From Caprimulgus europaeus (Eukaryota > Chordata > Aves > Caprimulgiformes > Caprimulgidae), in assembly GCA_907165065.1 (NCBI GenBank), contig OU015551.1, positions 1,736,001 through 1,800,000 of the forward strand: a stretch of DNA of 64,000 nt. Reading direction: 5' to 3'. Shown in pieces: positions 48,794 through 59,028 of the stretch (the stretch's first letter is position 1; the number at the start of each line of letters is the position of its first letter). The notes under the pieces were generated by a model. That model did not search any database. It was not told where the DNA came from and saw nothing but the letters and a program-made list of their open reading frames with translations. A program made the position numbers and the translations under genes.

Positions 48794-49080
48794 AGGCTGA
48801 AGCAGCTTGAGGCTCAGGAGAGGTGGGAAGAGCCCCCATGGTGTGGCCTCGACAAACTGCAGCCTACGAGGTGCCAGCCGAGGGGGAGGCTTCCAGCGGG
48901 GAGAGGAGAAGGCTTTCCATACATTTACTTAGTTTCTGTCCATTATCTGTCTCTATCCCCCTCCTCCCAGTCTGGCAGATTCTTCCCTCCTGATGTTTCA
49001 CTGCTGGTGGGAAGAGTCTGTGTCAGTCCCCGTGAAGGTCCAAGCCCAGGCGTCCACCCTCCTTCAGAAAACATCCGCAG

Positions 49081-49089
49081 TCAAGGTCG
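49081..49089 (+). promoter_or_regulatory. Distal SF-1 (NR5A1) type site upstream of AMH
   Basis: TCAAGGTCG fits the SF-1 consensus YCAAGGYCR. It is about 290 bases before the AMH ATG. Mammalian AMH promoters are known for two SF-1 sites, so its position is suggestive. Confidence 0.5.
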
Positions 49090-49261
49090 TGTGTCCCTAC
49101 CAGGAGGAGAAACAGCTTGGATTCTTTTTATTCCACGTTTCCAATACAAGATGCAAACCCAAAAATAGAACAAAAAAAAAGTTTCTTTGAAGCATCCCTC
49201 CCTCCTCTCCAGCGTGGCAGCCTTTGGGTGTCTCCAGGGAGGTGTGTTGTGTGTTGTCAAC

Positions 49262-49270
49262 TCAAGGCCA
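49262..49270 (+). promoter_or_regulatory. Proximal SF-1 (NR5A1) type site upstream of AMH
   Basis: TCAAGGCCA fits YCAAGGYCR. It lies 105 bases before the ATG and just before a TATA-like TTTTTAAAA at 49275-49283, a spacing like the conserved proximal SF-1 site of the AMH promoter. Binding is inferred. Confidence 0.55.
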
Positions 49271-49274
49271 CCGG

Positions 49275-49283
49275 TTTTTAAAA
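49275..49283 (+). promoter_or_regulatory. TATA-like element of AMH
   Basis: TTTTTAAAA about 92 bases before the ATG in otherwise mixed sequence. Transcription would start near 49305-49310, giving a short leader of about 65 bases, as is usual for AMH. Confidence 0.45.
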
Positions 49284-49374
49284 GGGACACACCGGCCTCC
49301 GCTTCTACCCGAGGTGTTTTGAGATGTGTGTGAGTGGCTCCAGCAACTGGGTTGGGAGTAGCTGAAGGAGGAAC

Positions 49375-52300
49375 ATGAAGGTTGCTCTTGGGGTGCTTTT
49401 GGGGTGCCTGGTGCTGGTGGTCCCCTCCACAACCCTTCCTAGAAAGGGGGAAAGGAATCCCCCGATGAGGCGGCTGGAGCTGAGCGTGTCGGGGGAGCTG
49501 GGACTCGAAGCAGAGGAGAACAAGAGGGAAAACACGAGTTTACAGGAAAGAGCGAGACCCAGCTCGGTGGTAAGATCCAGGATGACTGCTGGGACCCACC
49601 TCTTCTCCAAGCCTGACCCAGGAGCGAAGTGTCTGCAGGGGATGGCTGAGGGTGGGGGCACCGGCTGGTCCCAGCACCCGTGGCCGCTCGGGGGGCTGGA
49701 AGGACCCGTGTGCAGGGTGAAGATGGAGCAGGATGGGCTGACCCCAAGGCACCTGGATGTTGTGGGTGTTCTCACCCAATATGAAAGCAGCTTCATCAAG
49801 CTGTTGAGACAACGCACCAGCTGGGATGAAAACTCCCTGGAGACCTTCGGGCTGTGCCCAGCCGGGGAGGTGGGTGCTGCTCTCCATCCCCTGCAGCACA
49901 TCCACGCTCACGTGCTGGAGCCGGGGCAGGACCGATTCCTCGTGCTGCATCTGGAGGAAGGTTGGTGTGAGGCTGGGCACAGGGCTGGGGAGGGGGAGGC
50001 CAGGGCTGTTTCCTTGCCCTAAACCAGAGATTTAAACACAAAATTCAATTTGTGGGGTTGGGTTCCTGTTAAAGTTACCAAAGCAGTGCCTTTTTGGGTA
50101 GATTTTTAAGGAGCTTTAGTAGTGATGGTGGCTTGTGTGCAACAGGGTGCCTTGTCCCTGCCTGTGACTCCCAAATGCTGCAGTTCTGGTGGCTTCTATT
50201 CCACTTTGGAGATGATGAGTGTTTCTCAATTTCTGCCTTAATGATGCGGGTTGGGACCTCGTCCCAGCTCTGACTGGGAAAAGAGAGGAGAGTGGAGCTG
50301 GCTGGTCCTGCTGTGGTGTGAGCGGGTGCCCAGGGTGCTCATGTAGCTTCAGCCTTGTGTGAACACCAGCAGTGTCCATCCCACTGTCCCATCTCAGTGG
50401 TCAGTGCTGTGTTGAGGGAGGACACCCTGGCTGAGCCCATGGTTTTCATCCTGTGTAGCAAGAGGGTCAGGGCTCTTCCTCTCTTCTTGAAATCTCTTCC
50501 TCCTCCCCTGGATTTTGTATTTTCAGCTGAACTCCCCAGTGCTGGGCAGCTGGGGAAGTGGCTCTTCCCCAGGGAGCACTGCTGGCTGTGACACAACAGC
50601 CACAATGTCCCCAAGCCACCAGGGAAGAGATTTCCACAGGGATCTGCCCGTGAATATTTGTCAGATCCACTCGCCGGGGTCAGGGTTTGTCCCCTGAGCG
50701 CTCCCTGAAATCACAAAAGGGGGTTTGCTGTGTCCCCCCACCCTGTCTGCTCCTGTCACAGATGCTCTGGTCACCACATGGGATGGGTGCTTGGCCCCAA
50801 AGCCCCTTTGTCACCCATGGTCCCCAGGAGCGTCGTGGCCTTGGGTCAGAGATTCATCCCCTGGCTCTTCTCCTTGCAGTGCAGTGGGGAGCCCAGTCCC
50901 GGCTCTGGTTCAAACTGGTTTTCCAGGCAGAGCTGGGCCGGGCGCTGGGGGAGCTGCGTTCTGCCCTCCTGCTCTTCTACCTGGGCAGCCGAGCGGGGCC
51001 GGGCACCGGCCGCCCGGAGGAGCTGGTGGCCACCGGCACGGGGCTGGCGCGGGAGCAGGTGGGTGGCCACGGCTGGGGGGGTCCTGTCCTGGGTACAGGG
51101 AAGGGAGGAGGGGGGTGTCTCGGCTCTGCTGGCCCAGTCCCTTTGCCACCCCCTCCCAGTCCCTCTGCCATCCCCTCCCAGTCCCTTTGCCATCCCCTCT
51201 GCCATCCCCTCCCAGTCCCTCTGCCATCCCCTCTCCCATCCCTTCCCAGTCCCTCTCCCACCCCCTCCCAGTCCCTCTGCCATCCTCTCCCGCCGGGTCC
51301 CTGCAGTGTCTGGAGGTGGTGCTGTTTCCCCATCCCCGGCTCCCGGCACGGACAGAGGGACAGCCCGGTGTCCCCAGCCCGTTCTGGGGTCCCCGCACCC
51401 CGGGGCTCTCTACCCCCCCCCAGGGTTCCCGGAGCAGCTCTGGGTGACGAAGCCCCCACCCACTCTGCTCCCAGTGCCCCCCACCCTCCCATTTTGCTGC
51501 TCCCGGGGCCACGGGGACTGGGTGACCCGGCAGGGACCAGGGTGGGGGGCTCATTTGGGTGACACCCCCCTGCCCCGTGATGTCTCATCCACATCCTGGG
51601 TGCTCCTGGGTCTTTTGCCTCCACGCAGAGCCTCTGCCTGGCCAGGGACACCCAGTACCTGGTCCTGGGAGCTGCTGTAGCGTCCGTCAGCCGCAGCAGC
51701 GAGCAGCTCAGCTTCCAGGCGTCCCTGGAGATCCGACACCGCGGGGATGGAGGTAGGGACATGGGGAGCCAGTCCAGAGGAGGGGCACGAAGGTGATCAC
51801 AGAACTGTGGAATGGTTTGGGTTGGAAGGGACCTCTGAAGATCATCTAGTCCAACCCCCCTGCTAGAGCAGGATCACCTCGAATAGGTCACACAGGAAAT
51901 GTCCAGTTGGGTTCTGAATGTCTCCAGAAACAGATATTCCACAACCTCTCTGGGCCTGTCCCAGTGCTCTGGCACCCAGAGGGCTGGAAGGCTGGAGCAG
52001 CTCTGCTGTGAGGACAGGCTGGGAGAGTTGGGGCTGTTCAGCCTGGAGAAGAGAAGGCTCCGGGGAGACCTTCCAGTGGCCTCCCAGTACCTGAAGGGGC
52101 TCCAGGAAGGCTGGGGAGGGACTTTGGCCAAGGGCAGGGAGTGACAGAACAAGGGGTGATGGCTTGAAAGTGGCAGAGGGGAGATGGAGATGAGATGTGA
52201 GGAAGAAATTCTTTGGTGTGAGGGTGGTGAGACCCTGGCCCAGGTTGGCCAGAGAAGCTGTGGCTGCTCCTCCCTGGAAGTGTTCTGGGCCAGGTTGGAT

Positions 52301-53802
52301 GAGGCTTTGAGCAACCTGGTCTAGTGGAAGGTGTCCCTGCTGCTGGCAGGGGGGTTGGGACTGGATGAGCTTTAAGGTCCCTTCCCACCCATCCGATGAT
52401 TCTGTGATTAAGCCCGTGGGGGTCAGTTTGTCTCTGCTCTCTGTGTCCTGACTTGGGCATTTGGGATCCCCTCAAGCCCACCTGTAATGAGGGGCTGGGG
52501 AGACCCCAAACCACCCTCCTCACCTGCTTCTCTCCCCATCAGGTGCCCCTCTGCCCCCCACGGAGACCCAGCAGCTCCTTTTTGGCTCTGATGACAAGTG
52601 CTTCACCAGGATGACCCCCGTGCTGCTCCTGCTGGCCAAGTCACGGCAGGAGGAGGTGGCTTTGGTACCTTCTTCCTACCTCTCTGCTGGCGGGGTGGTG
52701 GACGTGGCTCCGTACCCACAGCTCAGGTCTGTGGCCACTGATGGAAAACACAGGGGCTGGGAGCTGGGTGGGGGAGAGAGGGGCAGCCCCAGCCCTTCTG
52801 CCATGGGACAGTGGTGGGAGGATGTGGGGCAGGGCCTGGTGGGGGTGCAAGGGGTCCCTGTGACCCTCCCTGTGTTCTCCTCACAGCCCACCCCAGGCCG
52901 GGACCGAGGAGCTGCCGTTTCCCACCACCCCAACCCAAACCAACGCTTCATCCCCAGCCCCCCGCAGCAGCAGCCAGTTCCTGGGTGTCCTGACCCAGTT
53001 CATCCGCCAGGTCCTCAGCCCCTCCAGCGAGCCGCCCACCCAGCCCAGCTCCCACCACTGGCTGGACTTCCAGGTGATGGAGACCCTCCCTCACCAGCTC
53101 CTCAACCTGTCGGAGGAGGCGGCCCTGGAGCGGCTGGTGCAGTCGGAGGAGCCCTCGGTGCTGCTGTTCCCACAGGACAGTGGAGCTGTGCTGGAGCAGC
53201 ACTTGGGGGGGTGGCAGCCAGAGGGGACCGTGCTGCAGCTGCTGATGGGCAAACTGCAGGCGGTCATCCAGGAGCTGAGGGACATCCCGGCTTTCCAAGC
53301 AAACACGGGGCTTTTCCAACATCTCCTGAGCTTCTGCTACTACCCAGCAGGACCGGGTGAGGGCCCAGCTGAGCAGCAGCCGCCCGGCTCCGGGAAGCTG
53401 CACGCCTTGCTGCTGCTGAAGGCGCTGCAGACGGTGCGGGCGCGTTGGCAGGAGCGGAGGAAGGTGCTGAGGCAGAACCGCAGCGCGCGGCACCAAGCCC
53501 ACTGCCGCCTGCAGGAGCTGACCATCGACCTCCACGACCGCCAGTTCATCGTCATGCCCACGGTCTACAGCGCCAACAACTGCGAGGGGCCCTGCAAGCT
53601 GCCCCTCTCCACCCGCGTCCCCAGTTACTACTCGCACACGGTGCTGCTGCTGGGGATGCAGGAGCGGGGGTCACCCCTCCAGCGCGCTCCCTGCTGCGTC
53701 CCCGTCCGCTACTCGGACCAGCTCATCATCAGCCTCTCCACCGAGGGGCTGGAGGTCCGCAAGTTCCCCAACATGGTGGCAGAGGAGTGTGGCTGTCGGT
53801 AG
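49375..53802 (+). CDS. AMH: AMH anti-Mullerian hormone precursor, five exons, 662 aa
   Basis: Secreted TGF-beta family hormone that causes Mullerian duct regression and acts through AMHR2. Exons: 49375-49960, 50880-51058, 51629-51752, 52543-52726, 52887-53802. Phases join to 1989 bases, 662 aa plus TAG. The N-terminus MKVALGVLLGCLVLVVPSTT is a signal peptide. Family blocks follow: a YESSFIKLLRQR-like helix, LVLHLEE at the exon 1 end, CFTRMTPVLLLLAKS in exon 4, and an N-glycosylation motif NLS near residue 430. The furin-type site RQNR precedes serine 557 and releases a 106-residue C-terminal domain with seven cysteines, ending EECGCR. From memory human AMH is 560 aa and chicken about 644; the extra length is mostly a charged segment after the signal peptide. 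Intron 2 has a pyrimidine-rich repeat and intron 3 a head-to-head CR1 pair. The reading frame is intact. Confidence 0.96.
51136..51292 (+). repeat. 22 bp pyrimidine-rich repeat in AMH intron 2
   Basis: About seven units of CCCAGTCCCTCTGCCATCCCCT, beginning 78 bases after the exon 2 donor. Confidence 0.85.
51797..51979 (-). mobile_element. CR1 3' piece in AMH intron 3 (left arm of a head-to-head pair)
   Basis: Plus strand starts TCACAGAACTGTGGAATGG and runs about 180 bases to CTCTGGCACCCAGA, where a plus-oriented CR1 begins directly. Confidence 0.85.
51980..52412 (+). mobile_element. CR1 LINE in AMH intron 3 (right arm of a head-to-head pair)
   Basis: From GGGCTGGAAGGCTGGAGCAG to GATGATTCTGTGATT. 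Very similar to 62095-62552. Confidence 0.9.
53482..53799 (+). other. AMH: AMH mature TGF-beta domain
   Basis: The codons after the RQNR cleavage site encode 106 residues with cysteines at 8, 34, 38, 71, 72, 103 and 105 of the mature part. This is the complete cystine-knot set, including the CC pair whose first member makes the interchain bond. The 5' half is strongly G+C rich at third positions. Confidence 0.93.
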
Positions 53803-54349
53803 AACCTCCCACCCACCTCCCCGCTCACCCTCACCCCCTCCCCACCCCCCTCCCGGTTTGCCCACACAGCTCCGGAGCTGGAGCGTCTCCCCGGGACGGG
53901 AGCTCCCGCGTGTCCTTTCCCCACGGTTTGGCTCTCAGTGTCGCTCTGGTTCTGGGTGTGTCTGTAGCTGGTGCTGGTCCCTGGGAGCTGCTCTGCAGCC
54001 CCACGGTTCCCTGTGCCTGATCCTGATGCTGGGGATGCCCGTGGGGCCGTGGGGCTGTGCTGCACGTGGCTCTGACCCCACAGTGGGGTTTGGGCTGGGT
54101 ATGGGTGTGGAGCCATCATGAGAGGGCAAAGCTTGGTGGATCTGGCCAGGACCACACATATTTAACCCTTGCCTTCTGCTCCTGTAGCACCTGGGCAGGC
54201 CAGTTGTTGCTTCTCCAAGCCCCCCACCCTCACAGCATCCTCTGGCTGTTCCCAGCCCACGGCAGGTCACTAAACCCCCAATGACCATGAGGCTCCACCT
54301 GTGAATGCAGAACAAGAGGGAAAATCCCCCACAGGGATCAGCCTAATCC

Positions 54350-54571
54350 TGGGCACCCATCCCTGTAACCCAGGGACCCATCCTGTAACCCAGGGACCCA
54401 TCCCCATGACCCAGGGACCCATCCTGTAACCCAGGGACCCATCCCCATTACCTGGGGATCCATCCCCATAACCCAGGGACCCATCCTGTAACCCAGGGAC
54501 CCATCCCCATTACCTGGGGATCCATCCCCATGACCCAGGGACTCATCCCCATGACCCCAGGACCCACCCCC
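54350..54571 (+). repeat. 20-21 bp repeat with 62 bp super-unit downstream of AMH
   Basis: Units of CCCATCC(CCATG/TGTA)ACCCAGGGA. A 62-base block starting at 54421 is repeated at 54483. Confidence 0.85.
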
Positions 54572-55140
54572 ACGTGAGCCAGGGGTCATGGAGAGCTGCT
54601 GGCAGTGGCTCGGGGCTCCCTGCCAGGTCACGTCTGCATCGCCCCTTGCTGACCCCACTCCCGGGCCGTGGCCAGAGCTGGGGGATGAGGGGAGGGAGGG
54701 CTGAGAGCGGGGAGTGATCCCGTTACACCTCCTGGGCTGCTCACACCATTAATAGGAGCGGGTGCAAACTGCTGCCAAAGCACCTGCTCCGTGTCCCCGC
54801 CGGCGCTGGCACAGGGAGCCTGGCTGTCCCCAGATCATCTTCCCAGCAAAGCCCAGCCCTTGGTGAGACCTGATCTCAAAGGGTCTCATCCCCTGGGAAA
54901 GCAGCTCCTGGGCTCATCCTGGCTGCAGATCCCTGGTGCTGTGACCAGCTCTTGGGCTTTGCAGTGTCCCCACGGGGCTGGTGGGGCCATGGCACACGCT
55001 GTCCCTGTCCCCCAGCCCACCTGGGGACTTGAGTGAGTCCCTGTGCCCCGGGGATGGGAGAGCACAGCCAACACCCAAACATAACCAGAGACAACATCTT
55101 TTTTTGTGTGTGTGTGTTTGGTTTTTTTTAAAACATTCCA

Positions 55141-55157
55141 TTTAATACCTTATTAAA
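55141..55157. terminator. Convergent poly(A) region for AMH and JSRP1
   Basis: Plus-strand TTTAAT at 55141-55146 reads ATTAAA on the minus strand, and ATTAAA at 55152-55157 is on the plus strand. The sequence after the minus signal is GT-rich on the plus strand (55101-55130). It is a plausible common end for two converging genes. For AMH this implies a 1.35 kb 3'UTR, so a closer unrecognised site is possible. Confidence 0.45.
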
Positions 55158-55885
55158 AATGAAAAGTTTCTTTTAACCCCGATTGATTTAGCAAATACTG
55201 AAACCTGCTGTGGGCTGGGGGCTGTGAACGTCTCCTGGAGCTGCTCCAGCGCTCTGTGATATTGCACTTGTGTTTCAAAGCGACTCTGTGAAGGCAAGAC
55301 CCGAAGAGACCCCCGGGTGTTGGGCTCTCCAGTCACCTTTAGCTACCAGCCAAGCTTTGTGCCACCCTACAGCGATGGCACCGGTGAGGTCGGGGTGGTC
55401 ATTCCCCTGACGTCCCTCTGAGGATGGCATCAGCCTGGCTTTGTTAGCCCAGAATCCACTTCTCTCTTGATTTGCTTTCAATAAAATCATTCAATGGAAT
55501 CGAAGAGCTGCACAGTCTGGAGACAAAGTCTGTTCACTGGGATCCCTGCGCCCGCTGCGCCGCCCCGGTGTCGTGGGGACTGGGAGTGACAATGACTTGT
55601 GAGAGAGATTTTTGGGTGGGGATGGTGGAATAACGCGAAGCCCAGATGAAGAGAAGCTCCTTCCCCGGCTCCTTTCGAGTTGCCTTTGTGCATCTAATCC
55701 AAGGGGGCCCAAAGTCCCCAGGGAGGCTCGTGCCAGGCTCCTGGGCTGCTGGGAGATCCCAAAGCGCTGCCCACGCCGGTGGGTCGGGATGAGAGCAGGG
55801 AGCAGCAGGATGTCCTCGCCCAGGGTGGTGGTGGGGTTGGACCCCCCTGGATTCAGCACCATCGAGCCCCTCGGAGGCCACAGCC
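55158..55885 (-). other. JSRP1: JSRP1 3'UTR (inferred)
   Basis: About 730 bases between the JSRP1 stop and the minus-strand ATTAAA at 55146-55141. There is no other gene evidence. An AATAAA on the plus strand near 55480 has no obvious plus-strand gene to serve except a long AMH 3'UTR. Confidence 0.5.
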
Positions 55886-57993
55886 TCAGTCGCGCCTCCT
55901 GCCCTCCCTGTGCCTGGAGGTCCCGTCCTTCCCCGAGGTGGTCACTGGCTCCCAGGGCTTCCTGCCCTTCTGCTGCCGCCAGTCCCGCTTCGGGCTGTCC
56001 CCGCGGCCATCGGCCCTGCCAGGACGGCCCTTCCACCCGTCCCTCCTGGGCTCGGCGCGATCCCGCTGGCTCTGCTTCCCCTCCCGGCTCCGCTTCTTCT
56101 GGGGCTGCTGCTCTGGCTCCCGGGGGGCTCTGGGGGCTCTCCTGGGCTTGTCCCCCAACGCCCTGTCCTTGGCTCGTGCCTCCCTCCGGCTCCTCCACTC
56201 CGCAGCACGGCTCTCCCGGACCTTCTCCTTCTTCTCCTTCTTCTCCTTCTTCTCCTTCTTCTCCTTCTTCTCCTCCTTCTCCTCCTCCTCTTTCTCCTCC
56301 TCCTCTTCCTCTTTCTCCTCTTCCTCTTTCTCCTCTTCCTCCTCTTCCTCCTCTTTCTCCTCTTCCTTCTTCTCCCTTTCATCCTTCTCCTCTTTCTTCT
56401 CCAGCTCCTCCTCCTCCTTCTCCTCCTTCTCCCGGCTCTTCTTCACCTCTGCTGCAGCTGGTGACACCTCGGGGACATCCGTAGGCTCTTCGTCCTCGTC
56501 CTCTGGTGCTGAGCGACCAAACCACTTCTTGAAGATCCAGGGTTCTGCCTGGGGGTGGGGACAGAGGAGGCCAGGCACCCATAACACAGACCCATGAGAG
56601 GAGTCTGGGACCCCTCTCCATCCCTTCCCCTGGGAATGGGGTGCTCCCCACCACGGGAGGTGCCCTAAGGATGCTGTTTCTCCCCCCACCCTGGACCCGT
56701 ACCAGGTTGCTGTCAGCATCGTCATCATCAGTGTCATCGTCACCATCATCATCAGCATCGTCCTCAAACATACTGCTCTCGGGCTGGGGAGGATGGGCTG
56801 TCACCACTTCTTGGACCTCCTCCTCCTTGGCTCTGACCACCTCTAGGAGGGGAGAGGGACAGGACACCATCAGCAGGGGACAAGGCTGTTTGGATGTGAT
56901 GTCCCAGACATGGGATTCCAGGGCCACCCCACGCTGGGATGTGGCCCTGTCTCAGGCTGGATCCAGGGAATTGGGGCAGCCTGGAGCATCCAAACCCACC
57001 GTGAAGGGGAGGTGGTGGAGGGTCCTGCCTGCCCTGGCTGACTGCCTCCCTGGAGCACGGCGCTGGAAGAGAGGAGAGGAGGCAGGAGGAGGCAGGAGGT
57101 GCAGCAGGGTCTGCCCACCCTGTCCCCCTCCATCCAGCTCCCAGCTCACCTTGGAGCACCTGGAAGGTGACGCTGAGCAGAGCGACGACGGAGGCCACCA
57201 GGATGCACTTGTTGAGGGTGAGCCCTTCCCAGAGGAGCGGCTCCTCCGCAGGGTCCAGGCTGGGGGGCTCCACCTTCCTCTGCACAGGGAGGCTCTTGGG
57301 GACTGGGGACCCCCAAGAAAAAGTGTTACTGGGGGAGCTGGGAAGTGGGAAAGGGGGTGCTGAGGAGGGTGGGAAGGGCAGGGACACAGGCAGGAGCTGC
57401 CTGTCCTGTCACCAGCATCAGAGGAAGGTGTTTGCACCACAGGGGTGGGGAAAAAAATGTCATGGGGGCTGAGTCCGAGGTGTTTGGGCCATGGTGGCAT
57501 GGTAGCATCCTGGGGCTCAAGTGAGGAAAACCTCTTCTTGTGCTCCAGGCTCTGCTGCTCCCCCCCAGCAGCCCATCCAGGCAGGGTGGAGAGGAGAAGG
57601 AGGAGGAGGAAGAGGAAGAGGAGTGGGATTTGGCAGGTGAATGAGAAGCCCCATCTCCACATCACTGAGCTCCCAGGGGACTGTGGAGAGCAGAGCTCAT
57701 CCCGTCACTGCTCTGTGGTTGGATGGTCCCTCCCGGGCTGGCCGGATGCAGGACAGGGTCTGCACCTCCATGGTCCCTTGGGGCCAGGCTGGCTGGTTTG
57801 GGGCACAGAAGGGTTTTCCTGCCCCCTTACCTGGAGGCCCAGCAGCGCTGCCTTTCGCTCCCACCTTCTCCACCCGCTTCTTCTCCGCCACTTTCCTGTC
57901 CACGCCGAGCGGCGCTGGCTCTGGCATGCTCAGCTCAGGCTCGTCCAGATCCTGCTCAGAGACGCCAAACTGGGTCCTTGTCTCCTCTAGCCC
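55886..57993 (-). CDS. JSRP1: JSRP1 junctional sarcoplasmic reticulum protein 1 (JP-45), four 3' coding exons; N-terminus unresolved
   Basis: Skeletal-muscle membrane protein of the junctional sarcoplasmic reticulum that interacts with the dihydropyridine receptor and calsequestrin. Minus-strand exons in order: 57993-57831, 57302-57150, 56842-56703, 56548-55886. Phases (1, 1, 0) join cleanly, giving 372 residues and a TGA at 55888-55886. The second listed exon has EEPLLWEGLTLNK followed by one hydrophobic membrane segment (ILVASVVALLSVTFQVL), matching the human EELPWGDLSLNKC block. The third is very acidic (DDDGDDDTDDDDAD). The last begins AEPWIFKKWFGRSAP and runs into a Glu/Lys tract of about 85 residues, then an Arg-rich tail. 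The acceptor at 56549-56550 is chosen because it alone keeps frame. Human JSRP1 is 331 aa by memory, so this version is longer. The start codon lies upstream of 57993 and was not fixed. Confidence 0.85.
56215..56440 (-). repeat. JSRP1: GAA/GAG purine tract inside the last JSRP1 exon
   Basis: Plus strand is almost pure CTT/CTC/TCC. It encodes the Glu/Lys-rich segment on the minus strand with mixed GAA/GAG and AAG codons, and expands the protein relative to human. Confidence 0.88.
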
Positions 57994-58298
57994 CTGCGGG
58001 GAGGGGTGAGAGCGTGGCTGGGGGTGTACGAGCACCACAGGGCCCCACGGGGAAAGGCAGCAGCGTGGGTGGGTGGGTGAGGGGCACGGAGCACGTCTGT
58101 GCCCCCTCCCAGAGCAGGGGGTGCTCAGTGCAGCCTTGGAGGAGCCGGGTCCCTGTGATCCCCAGCCCGTGCTCACAGTCCCCGGGACCCTCAGGGCTGA
58201 GAAGATGTTGCCACTGGATCCAAATGGCACCTAACCCTGGTGCAGGTATTTGCACCTGCAGCTTTAAAAATATGTTGGGGTTTTTTTTGTTTGCTAAG

Positions 58299-58726
58299 AT
58301 GGATTTGGACAACACTGAGCTGGGTGGTTGGGTTGACACGCTGGAGGGATGGGACACCACACAGAGAGACCTGGACAGGCTGTAGAGGTGGGGCTGTGCC
58401 AACCTCATGTTGTCCAGTGAGGCCAAATGCAAGGTCCTGCTCCTGGGTCAGGGCAACCCCAAGCACAAATACAGACTGGGAGATGAGTGGATTGAGACCA
58501 GCTCCAGAGAGAAGGACTTGGGGTGCTGGGGGAGGAGAAGCTCAACACGAGCCGGCACCGTGCGCTGGCAGCACAGAGCCAATAACCGTGTCCTGGGCTG
58601 CACCCAGAGCAGCGTGGGCAGCAGGGCCAGGGAGGGGATTCTGCCCCTCTGCTCCGCTCTCCTGAGACCCCCCCTGCAGTGCTGCCTCCAGTGCTGGGGC
58701 CACCAACAGCACAAGGACATGGACCC
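58299..58726 (+). mobile_element. CR1 internal fragment lacking its 3' end, antisense in JSRP1
   Basis: Covers a more 5' part of CR1 than the other copies (ACACTGAGCTGGGTGG, AGGCCAAATGCAAGGTCCTG, GAGAAGGACTTGGGGTGCTG) and stops at ACAAGGACATGGACC with no terminal repeat. Upstream of where most other copies here begin. Confidence 0.8.
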
Positions 58727-58981
58727 ACTGGGCTTGGTGCTGCTGGGGACGGGTGGCTTGGTGGTCTGTGTCAATGGCACCGGATCGGTGCCACCAGGGA
58801 GAGCTGCCCACCGCAGATCAGTGACAGCGACAGCTGAAGGACTTGGCCTTCGGTTCCCTGGGGACGGACTTGGAGCAACACCCCCAGAGCCCAACTGGGC
58901 TGAATGCCACCATGGGACAGCACCCTGCTCAGCACTGGGACACCCCGACAGCCCCCTGTCCCCAGGGTGCCACACACTTAC

Positions 58982-59028
58982 ATGGGCTCTCCCGCTCTCC
59001 CCGTGGCTGCTCACCGACGCGTTGGCAT
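58982..59028 (-). CDS. JSRP1: Candidate upstream JSRP1 coding exon
   Basis: A 47-base segment has a good acceptor (CTTTGACAG) and a consensus donor (GTAAGT). It enters at phase 1 and leaves at phase 0, so it joins the exon at 57993 in frame and encodes (D)ANASVSSHGESGRAH. The previous exon, with the ATG, was not found. The match to the human N-terminus is too weak to confirm it. Confidence 0.45.

Larger units (their letters stand above)
44572..49000. other. SF3A2-AMH intergenic region
   Basis: About 4.4 kb without a recognisable gene. It contains three minus-oriented CR1 pieces (45006, 47576, 47761) and two large minisatellites (46062 and 48308). The remaining unique sequence shows no exon-like segment. 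Confidence 0.65.

Noticed and set aside
50725-51680. Long plus frames of 240-316 codons over AMH intron 2
   Set aside because: They run through AMH exon 2 in the wrong frame and a C-rich repeat. Only the exon 50880-51058 is supported.
57994-58230. Continuous upstream frame of JSRP1 beginning at a GTG
   Set aside because: It reads through a good acceptor at 57994-57996 and has no ATG; treated as intron sequence.
59015-59028. 14-base exon starting ATGCCAACGCG
   Set aside because: Leaves phase 2, which cannot join the next JSRP1 exon in frame. The larger 58982-59028 segment fits better.
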